From Axinella damicornis (Eukaryota > Porifera > Demospongiae > Axinellida > Axinellidae): a stretch of DNA of 64,000 bases. The notes beneath the pieces were generated by a model. The model was not told where the DNA came from and searched no databases. It saw only the letters and a list, made by a program, of their open reading frames with translations. Each line of letters begins with the position of its first letter. Positions within the stretch are counted from its first letter, which is position 1. Where the stretch lies: contig OZ007505.1 of the NCBI GenBank assembly GCA_963931865.1, forward strand, positions 10,777,474 to 10,841,473, given 5' to 3'. This document shows, one piece after another, positions 1-13,000 of this stretch. A program made the position numbers and the translations under genes.

Positions 1-717
1 CGTGCCCAGAGACCACACCCCCCGAGGGGAGAGACGGTCTGGTGAACGAAGTCGAATTTCTTGGGCTTATTACCGGAATGTGGTAAGGACCAATGAGATC
101 GCGAGATTGTTAATAATTACGTAGTAATCACTTTGAATACTTATAAGCTGGAGAAGACAACAGCCAAGAGCCTTTGCCATGCCAGTTTCCCCTTAGCGCT
201 GACTGTGTAAGGCAACGCTACGTCATGGCGACAACTTCTGAAGACCTTTGCGCTCGATTGTGCTAGTTGCGAGCCCTGTGACATCGCTTATGAAGGATCA
301 AGTTGAGAGCTTTGGAAGCAAGGTCAGCAAAGGGATCAAGTACAACGAAGGGCTCCCTCTAGGTGCAAGCTAATGCTAGCCCTAGCCCTAAGGGGTCGTT
401 CTTCGCATTTGACCCTGTAAAGTGCCTGAAATGACTGCCAAACGGACGGCAAGCAGATTCCATGGACGAACAAGGATGCTTCAAAACTCTTCTATGGGCC
501 GTGGGTGAGTGGCAAAAGGTTAGTACATCTTCTCTCCCGATGTGAGTAGCTATGATCGCGCTTGGTTGATACGGTCACCTTCAGCAGGAGCTTTCGCAGG
601 CACTTAACACCACGGGATTATACAATGATTACACATTCCATAGTATGCTTCAAGCCCAAGAAATTCGACTTCGTTCACCAGACCGTCTCTCCCCTCGGGG
701 GGTGTGGTCTGGGCACG
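1..717. mobile_element. Foldback/MITE-like element, 66-68 bp terminal inverted repeats
   Basis: Bases 1-68 are the reverse complement of 652-717 with one 2-base indel, giving long terminal inverted repeats around about 580 bp of non-coding DNA. No transposase is visible inside. The left edge coincides with the window start, so the true left end and any target duplication cannot be seen. A run of G follows at about 735-751. Confidence 0.75.
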
Positions 718-1118
718 AGACTGGGGGCCCGGCCGGGGGGGGGGGGGGGGGAGGGGTATTTATACGGGACAGCCCAAATTATAGACACAAGACACACACT
801 CACTTTCTAAGTAATCCTCTAAGTAGTGCATATTTTTCGCTGTGAGCTGCTAGACTGCTCCTTTTTGGTCCCAATTCCCCAAACAAAATGGCGCTGGTTC
901 AGGTTAAGTCTCGTTCCCAGACGGTTAAGTTGACGTTTGGGTCTGGGATCGATGAGATGTTAGAGGTGCACGTGACACAGTAGATATGCCGTGATGATGG
1001 TGATCCTTGCTAAGAAATCTCCTTTGACAAGAAGACAGTTGACTTTTTTGCGTGCTCATATTCTCAAGCAGCGAAAGAAGGTGCAAAAGGGTGAGGAGCA
1101 TGGTGTATCATTCTCTGG

Positions 1119-1708
1119 TATTCTCGCAGGCCAGACGCTTTTCCGGTTTGGGGGTGTGGCCGGAAGCGCGGAGGGGAATAAGGGTCGATCTTGTACAGTT
1201 TACCTCTGGGCCATATTCCGCTGCGCCTCTGCGGCGCAGGAATATAGGCACATCCAATGAAATTTTAGTTGTCACATGACTCTGTCAATAATCCACTTCA
1301 ATCAAGAAAGCTATGGTTTAGTAACTTAGGTGTGCAGAGTAGACTATCGAGCGAATCGAGACAGCCATCTCTGATCTCTGATGTGGCTCAACTTCAAAGG
1401 CAATGAAGTGATCGTTAGTCTGCCTACTGGAAGCGGTAAGACTCTCTGTTACTGGATGCTCCCGCTGCCTTCATCGCTTTATGTGATTGCTGTTTTTACT
1501 TGCAGTAGGGAACATTGATCTACTTACTAATATAACTTGTTTCCATTTATGGCATGCCTCGTTAATTCAAATCCCATGTGACTTTTCCACTTATTGCAAT
1601 CCACGTTGCAACAGAATATGGCCCAGAGACACCGGACTCTTTTTTCCCCTCCGCACTTCTGGCCACACGTACCCCCAAGCAGGAAAAAGCGTCTGGCCTG
1701 CGAGACTA
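1119..1708. mobile_element. MULE-like non-autonomous element carrying a RecQ-like fragment
   Basis: Ends read TA(T/G)TCTCGCAGGCCAGACGC, and imperfect inverted repeats of about 100 bp pair 1119-1225 with 1607-1708. It is flanked by a 9-bp direct repeat, attctctgg at 1110-1118 and attctatgg at 1709-1717 (8 of 9 matching). A 9-bp duplication with long TIRs is typical of Mutator-like elements. The interior holds a helicase fragment (1381-1518) but no transposase. Confidence 0.7.
1381..1518 (+). pseudogene. RecQ-like DNA helicase fragment (Walker A region)
   Basis: The 45-residue reading frame contains VIVSLPTGSGKTLCY, which matches the helicase motif I region of RecQ-type DEAD/H helicases (consensus VxLPTGxGKSLCY). 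Upstream and downstream helicase motifs (Q motif, DEAH, motifs III-VI) are absent. The frame ends just after a splice-acceptor-like TGTTTTTACTTGCAG, so it could be one captured exon plus intron. It sits wholly between the inverted repeats of the 1119-1708 element, suggesting capture of host or TE helicase sequence. It is too short to be a functional helicase. Confidence 0.6.
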
Positions 1709-1718
1709 ATTCTATGGC

Positions 1719-2440
1719 TGCTTGATCCTCTGGCCTAAACTTTTGTTATTCTCAAGTATAGCTGCCAAGGCCCACTGATCAGCAGCATATACATGTAAGT
1801 GATGATGTCATCACCATCCCCCGTTAATGGTTTAGTCTATGTCTCTGGTTCCCAGACCCTAGGTCTAGCGAATAACTACATGTATAACCCTTCCGCCTTG
1901 AACGGCAGAATGTTGTGTTGATTAGGATGTATAAAGTGTGAATATTTCTACAGTCAAACAATAGTATCTGATTCTGACTGTACAGAAGTCCAATAATCTC
2001 ACAAGTCTAATATGGGTTAACTGCCCATGTAAGACTTGCTCTGACACTCACCCCTGACTGGGGTGGCGATAACTAAGGTGCAATTAGTATCTCATTCTGA
2101 ACATCACCTGATTGCGACTAACTGACGTTGGCCACATTCCATGAGACCCTTCTGGGGAAGGTTATTTATTCTCCAGACAATTCCTTGCCAAGTTACGCTC
2201 TGGGATCCTTAGTCCAACTGCAACGTTTTTGTGAGATCCCCGTTTGCAACAGCCAGCCTCTCAGTTCTGAAGTGCCAATTGGGCGAACAGAAAGGAAATC
2301 TGGAGGTGCACGGTGAAGAGCAGGGAGAAGACCAGTTACTTGTTGGTATGAAGACGTGCTTGTATCACACTTCTAAATGGAGCCTTCACAGACCCATTTC
2401 TGGTTCAGACCAGTGATATGCATACCATACAATAGTCTTG
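1719..2440. other. Intergenic, nothing recognised
   Basis: Only short random frames are present. I see no conserved protein motif, RNA gene or repeat boundary. Confidence 0.4.
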
Positions 2441-2443
2441 CAA

Positions 2444-2537
2444 AAGAGCGCCCACCGCCCACTTTACATGAGCGCCCACCCCTCACTCCACATGAGCGCC
2501 CACCCCCCCCCCCCCCACTTTACTTGAGCGCCCACCC
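2444..2537. repeat. Short array of the GAGCGCCCACC repeat
   Basis: GAGCGCCCACC occurs four times with about 25-30 bp spacing and a C-run between copies 3 and 4. Related inverted copies occur at 2852-2904, 15664-15760 and 19800-19916, so this is one member of a dispersed repeat family. Confidence 0.7.
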
Positions 2538-2851
2538 TTGCACTTGCCTAGTGTGACAGACAGTGGAGCACATTCATTTTGGGATATGTTCTACCCGGTA
2601 AGAAACTCTGCTTGCAGAAAGTCTCTCTGAGTCTGTGTATCGGTCTAGCTATCACACGTTGGCTTGCCTGTGAAGGTGAAGATATAAATGTATGTACATG
2701 GAACCTCCACGTGGGACCTCATTGAGCGCTTGATGGCAGTGAAGATGACGCGGTGGGCAGTGCTACACTATTGCTAGTGCCTCCAGTGATGTAGGTGTGC
2801 GGGGAGGGCTCTGAAGCACGCATGCTTGCTGCTGCATATGTGCTTAAACAA

Positions 2852-2904
2852 AGGTGGGCACTCTTTTGGGGTTGAATGCGGAAGCTCTCGGAAGAGCGCC
2901 CACC
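2852..2904. repeat. Inverted-repeat member of the GAGCGCCCACC family
   Basis: GGTGGGCACTCTTTT at the left is inversely repeated by GAAGAGCGCCCACC at the right, enclosing a TGAATGCGGAAGC core also seen (as its complement) at 15664-15760. It forms a hairpin of about 53 bp. Confidence 0.65.
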
Positions 2905-3099
2905 ATGCATGTAAGGTGCACTTCCATTGGGCGCTCTTTCACGAGATTACGCTATATGGACCACATGCAGGTCATAATTACCTAACAAGTAGCTTCGCTC
3001 TCTTTGCTTGCTTCACCTACTGCCCCCTCTGAGCAGTACATCTGGTACGGTGCAGCTCTCTGTGCTGTCACCTCTGTTCACATTGACGTTCTTACTTGG

Positions 3100-3195
3100 G
3101 GTGTGCGGTGTTGCACTGGTAGAGTGAGAGTCTCTATAATGCTCAGCTCAGGCTTTGTCCTGGGTTCAATCCCACTAAAGCCCTTGGTTTTCTGT
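3100..3195 (+). mobile_element. tRNA-derived SINE-like head
   Basis: A box-A-like CTGGTAGAGTGAGAG is followed about 40 bp later by a box-B-like GGGTTCAATCCC, the spacing expected for an internal pol III promoter. The stems do not form a proper tRNA cloverleaf, so I read it as a degenerate tRNA-derived SINE, not a tRNA gene. Confidence 0.5.
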
Positions 3196-3336
3196 TGAAG
3201 GGTGGTTCGTATTTAAAAAAGGAATTTGTCCTTTGGCCTTGCAGAAGACTCATTCACATGCAGTGTGGGAGGTGAGACCTCTGATGCATGTATGTCAGTT
3301 CATTTTGCATCTCGAAGGTTTCATGCAGGTCCTGTA

Positions 3337-3787
3337 CCCCATTAAGGTTATGGGATACTCGTGCGTGCGCCGTGCGAAATGTATTGGGAAATGTATACTT
3401 AAGCTCGCTAACCAAAAATCTCTGGTACGAAGAGCGTGAGCAACTTGATTCTGGTGGTGGAGGTGCGCTGTCACAAGGTGCAGGGCATGATGGAAGCTTT
3501 TTTTGATAGCATAATCCCTGGCAAATTTATCTGCTGTCTCGCTCAAGAAAAGCGGTAAATACATGTACAGCTTTTTGGTGAACTGAACTGCTCGCTTTTG
3601 CACGGCTATACAGCGTATTGGTAAAAGCTTCCGTCATGCCCTGCACTTTGTGACAGCGCACCTCCACCTCCAGAATCAAGTTGCTCACGCTGTTCATACC
3701 AGAGATTCTTGGTTAGCGAGCTTAAGCATGCATTTCCCGATACATTTCACACGGCGCGCGCACGAGTATCCCGTAACCTTAATGGGG
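3337..3787. mobile_element. Foldback MITE, about 150-bp terminal inverted repeats
   Basis: The element begins CCCCATTAAGGTTA and ends with the inverse CCTTAATGGGG. Arms of about 150 bp (3337-3495 and 3625-3787) are over 85% complementary by eye, with a roughly 125-bp unpaired centre. No transposase and no clear target duplication were found. The reading frames in the arms are mirror images of each other and are not genes. Confidence 0.8.
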
Positions 3788-4022
3788 ATGGTGATTGATT
3801 TCATCACTGAGTTATCGCCGTAGCTCCTTACTCTGACGTGCCAATAGCCTGGTAGTGTCTTCTGGTGACTGCACTAAGTACGAAGGTCTCACATCACTAG
3901 TCTAGTCCAACCTCCCGAGCATCTCATTTCCATTACTCACACACATGCATGCACACACTTTTAGAGTCGTAGTACAGCTACATGTATAACGATGCTGGTA
4001 ATTGTCTTCCAGTGCTTCCACC

Positions 4023-7000
4023 ATGATACCAGTCAGACAATCCCCCGATTTGCAGCATGGTCAGGCACAACCAATTGATCCACCATCTCTCGAACCTATT
4101 CAGATCCTTTATGGCTTCATTCTAATCTACGAAGAAATATTCTGCAGCCAAATTGTAACTAGATCATACATGTACACATGTCAGGAGCGCATAGAGCTGG
4201 CAAAGCCAGATTCGCCGACTCGATGTGCTTCTTACATGTACATGTACACCCTATGAGGTGGAAAGTAGGGATTCAAGCAGTTACATGTACTCTGGTCACT
4301 TCTAAGTGATTCTCCGGGTGAAAATATCTATATACAATGGCACACTGAGAAAGTGTGTCAATTTCCGTACCTTGACAAAATTTTTACATGAATCTTTTTA
4401 ATTCTTCACACTCAGAACATGAAGACAGGGAGAAGTCCACAGAATGCAAACACTCTGGGGAAATAGTTGAACGTTCAATGCAGGAAAGAAATGACAAAAA
4501 ACGCAGTCCAAATTCTGAGGAGCAGCCGTTAGATCGTGTCAAAGAACCCGAGGCAGAGACAGCAAGCGATGTTGCCAAACAGGTACATGTAGAAGAATAA
4601 TGTAGTGAAACCTCTTTCTCAGGCTACGCCTGCCCTCCCTCCCCAGGGAGGTCTGTTTGCACATTTGAATAATGCCTATACTGTGCATGTGTTTATATGC
4701 ATGTACAGGTGTAGTAAGGATGACATGAAAGTGTGATGGATGTGCATGTATATACAGTGTATACATGACGTATACAAACGCAACTTGACTCCTAAGGCGC
4801 TCGGCAAATGATTTTTTTTTCTGGACAAGGCGACAAAGGTGACTGTCTACAAATTTCAAGTTACGTACAAGTTTCAAGCTTCAAGGAGACTGTCTACAAG
4901 GGAAAATGGCACTGTTCCACAGAATACATTGTACTTCTGTATAGCACTGGAGTCCAAACCTTATAATGTCTTCAGTTCAGTAACTAGCTGAGTGCTTGTC
5001 TATACGTCACATTCAAGCCAATGGAACCCTCTCCGTTCTATTACCTGTTTGCTGATGCTCACACTGGACTGCTGGAGGTGTTGTCTCTGCTGCTTTGATC
5101 TTCAGCTTGTCCAAAGGCAAAACTATTGATGAGACTCGACTTATTTCCATCTCTCCAACGTCGAAGAGAGCAATCGAGCAATGGCGGCCGACGGCACGAC
5201 AAAAGCACTTGTATCTCCACCACCAAGGTGAGTTTCAACACAATTATTTTGCATTTGTGTCACTGCATCATAGCAATCACGACAGTGTAGTCAGAATCTT
5301 TGTAGGTCATTCCGAAGTAGTCAAACATTTAATTATTTATTTTACGCGACACAATTTTTCCCTACCAGGAGTGCAATTATCTGTCATTACTGACTCGACT
5401 TGATTCGACCAACCATGGTCCTCACGTGCTATGTGCATTAATTGGAACTAACTGTAATACTTAGCTTGCACTATCAGGGAGTCGCAACCGGTTGCGACGG
5501 CTACCTGAACTAGCTGTCATACGTACTTAGCTACCAGTGAGTGTGCAACCAGTTACCAGGAGTGTGATTGTCCCTCGTTAATTGCTAGGTGAAAATTAAG
5601 ACATGGAGAACAAGCACAAACAGTTGTAATGACACCATAAAATAAAATTACACAGCTGAGCACACCCACATGTTCGATCTGAGAGTGAGGTCCCAGTAGC
5701 TGAGGGAGTTCTGTAGTGAGAGTGAAGTCCCAGTAGCTGTGTGGGAGGGTGAGGTCCCGCTAGCTGTGTGGGAGAGGGAGTTCTCCGACAAGAGTGAGGT
5801 CCCACTAGCTGTGTGGGAGAGGGAGTTTCCTGGTAAGGAGAGAGCGAACGAGGTCCCGGTAGCTGCGTGGGAGAGGGAGTTCTGTGGCGAGAGTGAGGTC
5901 CCAGTAGCCATGTGGGAGAGGGAGTTCTGTGGCGAGAGTGAGGTCCCAGTAGCCGTGTGGGAGAGGGAGTTCTGTGGCGAGAGTGAGGTCCAACTAGCTG
6001 TGAGTTTCCTGGTGAGGAGAGAGTGAATGAGGTCCCGGTAGCTGTGTGGGAGAGGGAGTTCTGTGGCGAGAGTGAGGTCCAACTAGCTGTGTGGGAGAGG
6101 GAGTTTCCTGGTGAGGAGAGAGTGAACGAGGTCCCGGTAGCTGTGTGGGAGAGGGAGTTCTGTGGCGAGAGTGAGGTCCCACTAGCTGTGTGGGAGAGGG
6201 AGTTTCCTGGTGAGGAGAGAGCGAACGAGGTCCCTGTAGCTGTGTGGGAGAGGGAGTTCTCCGGCGAGAGTGAGGTCCCAGTAGCCGTGTGGGAGAGGGA
6301 GTTCTCTGGTGAGAGTGAGGTCCTCAATCTCTGGTCCCATATAGCCTAAGAACACTTCCGTCGCTTTGGGGTAGGATTATCCTCATGATTCGCACCGTTC
6401 TGGAACCAGATTTGCCAACTGAAAGCCGCCTTCAATAATCTTGTCAACAAGTAGTAGCTTCCGCTTTTGAAGTAAGCCTGGATTCGCTAGACATAATTCT
6501 TGTGCTGCTTCATTCATCCTCTTCTGATAATTTGTAAGTGGCCGTGTTGTCTCTTTCTTGTAAATGGTTGCCATTTCACAGATCGTCTCACTTCCAAGGT
6601 ATTTGTGCTCCTCAAGAGCTACCACTTCATGGTTCTATGGGGGGGGGGGGGGGGGGGAGAAAAACATTCACAAGGCTAGCCTTGTGCAGTTGAGCTTCAA
6701 CTGCAAGGTAATTAACACTACATGTACATATATGTATACAGCGTATATGTGCAAGGAAACTCAGGCACCAGATGACACCTTCCATTTGTTATACAGCATG
6801 AAATTTTACGTATCTGAAAATCCGCAGATTGAGGTACTGCAGTCCATGCACGACACACTGAAGGATCAAAAGCACAAGTTGTTCCAGCAGCTGAAGACGG
6901 TGTTGCACGAGGAGGATGAGAGGAAGAGGCAGAAGGAGGTGGACCAGAAACAACAGTATGTTACATACGTTATGGCATTTCTGCAATCAAACCTGTGGCT

Positions 7001-10000
7001 AGTACGTATTTATTTCATCACGCGATTTACTGTGGACAATAATCAAGGAAGGTGTTCATTAAACTCAGCATGAGCAAGGAAGCGAGGAAATGGGTTGGAG
7101 TCCATGTACGTACATGCATGTACCTAGTTTGTAGCGATGAAGAGCTTACAAAGAAGCTTGAAGTTTTAGCTTCGTATCACCTGCATGCACTGCCACTCAT
7201 CCACAACTTGTATGATACTCAAAGCATGCTTGTTCAGAATGCTTGTACCTCTGTGTCATTGTCTTAGGGAGATGGAGAAGAGCGGAATGGTGTCTTCTGA
7301 AATGGGTAGTATGGATCCAAGAATCAATCAGGTGTGTCAGCCGTGGATGTGGACTTGTATATAGTTTACATGGACAAACTCATCACTTTGTATGCTTTCC
7401 CTAAATTAATTAAGTGTCACGTCATGTCCCCTCAACTTTTATGTACACCTTAGTGTCTCGCTAGTACCCCCCCCCATTTTGCGCAAGTTTGGGGGCATTT
7501 GATTGAATGTTTGATTAGTCTCAATTATACGCCGTGGCAAGATTGAAAACCACATTGCTGTAGCTATCCAGACAGACAGCAATAATGTTGGTCTATAACT
7601 TTGTTCGCTAAGCTAAGCGAACAAAGCCACTCCGAGCGGGATCGCAGAAACCTTGAAAGGTAGGAGAGCCCATTGATTACAAGTAGCGGCAGCGAATATT
7701 CGAAGGATCCACCTTGCCAGATGACATCGCCGCCTTTCTGCAGCTTCAGCTTGCACGTTTTAAACCCGCAATTGCAGCCAGCCAAAGAACACTTCGCGGG
7801 GAATTAGAGTGGCGCAAATTTACGGTATTTTGCTGTGCACGTGTGGTTGAGATATTCTAGAAGACGCTCACCGTGGAGTAGTAACAAGTAGAACTACACG
7901 ATATAAGAACTTGAGGGTTGAAGAGGAAGGAAGGTGTTTATTCGAAGGGGTATATATTAGTTGGAGATTACGGTATAATTATGTTGGGCCCCAAGAAATT
8001 GACTTTATGGATTTGTAGCTTTATGAATTTGATGAAAAAGGATTTGGTGATTGTCCATCATGCTCCACCTCTCTAAAATGCTATGGGAAATGTATCCTGC
8101 AGTCCTATGCCCATGCAGTCCCATCCCGATCCCATGCATTCTACATGGGATGGGCCTGAGGATGGATGGCATTTCCCCTTGTTTGTTTGCTTTTTCAAGA
8201 CGCGGAGTGTGACAGAACGTCACTACGGTAAGCATCTTTAAAAATGGTGCAAGTTTCCGAGCCTCTTCGTGCCAAATTTACACCACAAACGCAGTTCCAG
8301 AAGAATGCAGCTACAAGGCCTAAATGAATCTCAGAAGATCTGCAACTGAAACTGTACCATTTGGGTATATACAACATTTGGGTATATACAAAAGACAGCC
8401 CTCTTCAGAAGTATGTAGCCTTCTGCATCTTCGGAAGAAGCTTTCTGGTTTGCGTCGAAGCTTCGCCATAACGCATATCGGAAGAGCATCCAAATCTCAG
8501 CATCAATTTTAAGCCAAGTATCCGTACATCAATGCATTAAGATTTTAACGTGTGTGTGTCTGTCTTTCTGTGTGTGCGTGATGGAAGTGGGATGTTTGTG
8601 GGGCAGGACTAGACTAGTGACGTGCGACCTTCGTACTACGGAACCTTGAACTCCGTGAAGAATGTTCGAGAACATTAGGTCCGGGTATGGACTGGAATCT
8701 TCCAGAACAGCTGGGGCTACAAGCGGGTCCATTCAGGGAGCAGCAGCTGAAGCAGACACAATCGGGGAGCAGTAGTTGAAGTGGACGCAATCAGGGAGCA
8801 GCAGTTGAAGCAGACACAATTGGGGACCAGCAGCCGAAGCAGACACTATCGGGGAGCAGTTGATGAAGCAGATGCAATCGGGGAGCAGCAGCTGAAGCGG
8901 ACACAACCCGGGAGCAGCATCTGAAGCGGACGCAAACTGGAAGCAGCAGTTGAAGCAGATCGATGCAATTGGAGAGCAGCAGCTGAAGTCACTAACCTAA
9001 TGGAAATATACCCTCCATTCTCATTATCTGGAGTCATGTTCACCTTGTAATTGCTTACCCATTCTCTAGGGTGTAGCTGGTGTGAAGCGCTCCCTCCCAA
9101 CCTCCCCAACTGGCATATATGCAGCTAAGAAGCTATGCCACCGTGCACCACTTCTTCCTACACCTGATCATGGTACCTACCCCAGGCAAGGTGAGGAGTG
9201 GGTGTTTCCTACCAGTTAATGACCTTTTTTGTAATTGGTACATGCAGTAGAGTAAGCCGCTGATTATTGGATGTCATGCATAATCGGACGCCGAACGCAT
9301 ATATTACTGGAAGTGGGTGGGACCTTCAGTTGATACTACAGACCCATTGCACTTTGAGTTGAAAGTTAGGTGATTCTCTGTTGCTTGGTTCTGGAACTAT
9401 ACAGCCAGCCAAATCTATATTTCGGACAAACATATACCGTATAGCGGGATATTTTCGTAGGTGCAAAATTTCGTATAAATGGCCATAAGCCCCTCCAGCA
9501 GAAATTTTCGTATTTTAATTTTTGTATGCGCCTGCGCATTGCCACGCCCCTTAGCACTTGATAATAGAATACTCACGTGAGTATTCTATTATCTATGGCA
9601 CTACGCATACGCAAATAAGTGTCGTCTTTCTGTTTTCGGTTGAGGCAATGCACAATGGTGAAAGGGTACGTCTACAATGCTGATATCTGGGCCTCTGTTG
9701 TTGGCAAGAATTTCGGAATAGCCGCCTGGTTGGCGGCATACTCGCCGTCGTTGCTAGTCTCGCGGGGACCCCGCGAGACTAGATTGTTGCTGCTCAGTGA
9801 ACTGACTTACTTTCATTTGTCGCACTTCCCACGCTGAGTCTCGTTATCATAGCAGGCTAGCTAACGGGTATAGACGGGTCCACTGGAGTCTGGAAGGCCG
9901 TTCGAAGGCTAGAAATACCGTGATAAAACCCCACCGCTTGCTCGCCGCTTCCACGTGTTCGATTGCCCGTTCAAAATTTGACGTTAAAATTTCGACGGTT

Positions 10001-13000
10001 AAAATTTTCGTAGTTTTTTTTTTCGTATCTCGAGGCTTCATACGAAATATACGAAAATTAGCACCGTACGAAAATTTCCCGCTATACGGTAACAAATTGA
10101 TGTTTTATTGGATGATGCTCCCTGCTTCTTCCCGTAAGGAAGTTTCTCCGAAATTTTTGTAGTCTCGGGAAGCCTTATGAACCCTCCTCCACTGGCTCAC
10201 TTTTTGTCACTGTGGCAGGTTCGAGCACTAGGGATTATGACCAAATGTTGACCAAGGTTTCCAGGTCTATATCGGGGAGTGAAATTTTGTAGAATTTTTG
10301 TGTAGACACTCACAGGTACGCTCATGTTGAATTCAATCTCGGGTTAGAAGAGACCTAGGTAGACTAGATCTAACTACACATGTGCATGCACTAACTAGGA
10401 ATTCATCAAGTATCTAAACTAAACTAAGTAGGGCTTGATGAATGTCAATATTTAACCTTCGAACCTTCCAAGCCTTCTGACCTTCACAGGTTTTAAAGTG
10501 GCCTATTGCGCAATGTTTACACAATTATCACAATTGTTACACAATTATCACAATTGTTACACAATTATCACAATTGTACAACTGTACAAGTTGAAGCCAC
10601 AAAGTCAAAATAATACAAACACTAGGACAGAAATTTTAAGTTCTTGTTAAAGAGTGCTTGGTTTAAGGCAAGTACGAAGCTTGGTGACTATGAGACCAGC
10701 AGTAGAGAAGATCCGCTCTGATGGCGTTGAGGTAGCTGGGATTCCAAATACCTCTCTTGCCACAGATCTGGCAAGTCGAGGATAGCGATGGGCATTGTCC
10801 TTCCACCAGGCAAGTGGGCATGTCTTTCTTGGTACAGCCCTCTCCGTCATAAACTGAACCACCTCATCCAGTGGGGTGGAGGGTCCAGATGCGTCTTTGT
10901 CCACACTAAGCAGGAGGTCTAGTGCAGTTTCATGCCTCTTGGAGAGTCATCAGAATCAGAAGTGGGAAAAGAATCCATCTTCTCCACGAGGACAATCTTC
11001 ACAGTTTCAACTTGTTGCTCACTGAGGAACTTTGGTGGCCTGAACCTCAAAAGTGAACAGTGAGTGCTGGCTGAAGACCTTGTGAAAGTTCTCAGGCCTT
11101 TTGAGGTCGCTACTACCTTCCTTAGTTATGAGGAAAACTCTTCCATTTCTGTCCTTCTTCCAGTTCTCTTCGGCCTAGTTGAAAACCTGAGAGACTCTAG
11201 TGATGACAGTCCTACTATCGCATAGTTTAAACGGAAGGTGTTGAGTGAGATTACACGGAGATGGGAACTTGAATCTTTAGACACTTCATCTTGCATGGTA
11301 TATTGTCTGCAGTGCTGTATCCTCGGTCCAAATAGCGATCACTTTTCTTAGTTACCTGCTCGTTGGAGATATGGGCCACCTCATCTCAATCAGGCGCTCT
11401 AGGGTGTAAAAGGTACGTAGAGTTTCATCGAGTCTCACAGTCCTGAATGAGCTTTTTGTTTTTTGTTTCTATTTGGATTTGTCTCCTCTTTAGTTCTTCA
11501 GTTGCCACCACTGTATGCCTGAAGTGTCCAACCAGCTTATGTGCAGCTCCGGTTAGCCTGTCAATCGCAAGAATGGAGAGCCCAGCTTTGAGACTGAGCT
11601 GAAGGCAGTGGGTGCTGCAGCAGAGACTTTCCCAGCCCTTTTTGTCATGACTAAGTTCACTATCTCAAACATTGTCATCGACCAAACTGCAAAACTGGGA
11701 AAGGGAATTACAACAGAAGAGACTTATATACATGTAGCAGCGCATCTGGCGGCGCACAAAAGGTGATAAGGCCAAGAACATGTGACCATGTGCACAGGCA
11801 ATTAAATGATGACATGAGGATATCAGTAATAGCTGACCTTAGGTGAAATTAGGCATTTGAGTCAGGCAAGTAAACACCATAATGTCCAAGTCCAACAACT
11901 CTAGTTCTGCAATTAGGATATCCGTAGGATGTACAGGTCCTCAGTAACACAGTGGTGCAAGTCCTGTGTTTACACATACATAGTAGGGTTCCTTAGATAC
12001 AACTGTTTAATTTGTATTAGTTAAATCACCCTTACGAGGGATGTTGCCGGTTTATAAGCCCGACACCCGAGGGCGCGTAGCGCCCGAGGGGGAGGGCTTA
12101 TAAACCGCAACATCCCGAGTGGGAGGGTGATTTAACTGATTTATAGCTCGTTGCTAGGTGGTTGTTTTGGCTACGCGCAAATGACGTCATTACCGTCCGT
12201 ATACTCACTACTCCAATTCCGCATTTTCAAATTTTGCTAGTGCGAGTTCGAACAAGTGTAGCTAGCTAGCTGCTCTGTTAGCTAGATTTTGAACAAATGG
12301 AACTAGTTGCTCTCCTAGAGAGGTATATCATGGATTTGATCTCGCCCTCACTTTTGGAAAATGTTGCGAAGCGCTCCAAGTAAATTTGTCCAAGGAATGC
12401 CACGAGCAGTTTCGTTTGGGGAGTGGACCGAGTCGAGCGACGAAAGTTCCCATGGATCTCCTTGAAAACGCTGACACTGCTGTCCTTGGCAAGTGGCTAA
12501 GTCTGTACGTTGTAGAGACAAGGAAACAAGACGGTGGTCGATATCCTCCCAAGTCTGTTTGTATGCTGCTAACTGACTTCTTCGTCATAATATGCGCACT
12601 GTTATCCCGCGCTTTGTCCCAACTTCTTGGAACAATCTACAATGGACCTGCTTTACCTCAGCCATACAGCGCTCCTCCAGTGCTTCGTCAGTATGAGCGT
12701 ACAACGTTGGGTCAACAGCAGGCAGTGTCCCGAATTCTATCATCAACAGAGGGCACAACGTTCCAAAAACCGCTATCGTTGCAGACCACTTCACGAGTGA
12801 TTCCAGCACAGCCTCCTCATGTACCACAGATGAAGTTTTCTAGCTGTATTGTAACAATCTACAATGGACCTGCTTTACCTCCGCCATACAGTGTTCCTCC
12901 GCCTCTTGCCTTACCTTCCAGTTCTGAGCTGGATCTAACTGATGTTGACTTTGATGAGTTTAATCTGTTTATGGTTGCATTTCTGCCTTTCTATTACATT

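Noticed and set aside
5596..6327. 243-codon minus-strand open frame and several plus-strand frames over the 45-bp minisatellite
   Set aside because: Explained by a repeat unit divisible by three. No start context, splice sites or domain, and both strands are equally open.
8735..8993. CRISPR-like array
   Set aside because: Units are contiguous and degenerate with no unique spacers, and the context is eukaryotic. It is a minisatellite.
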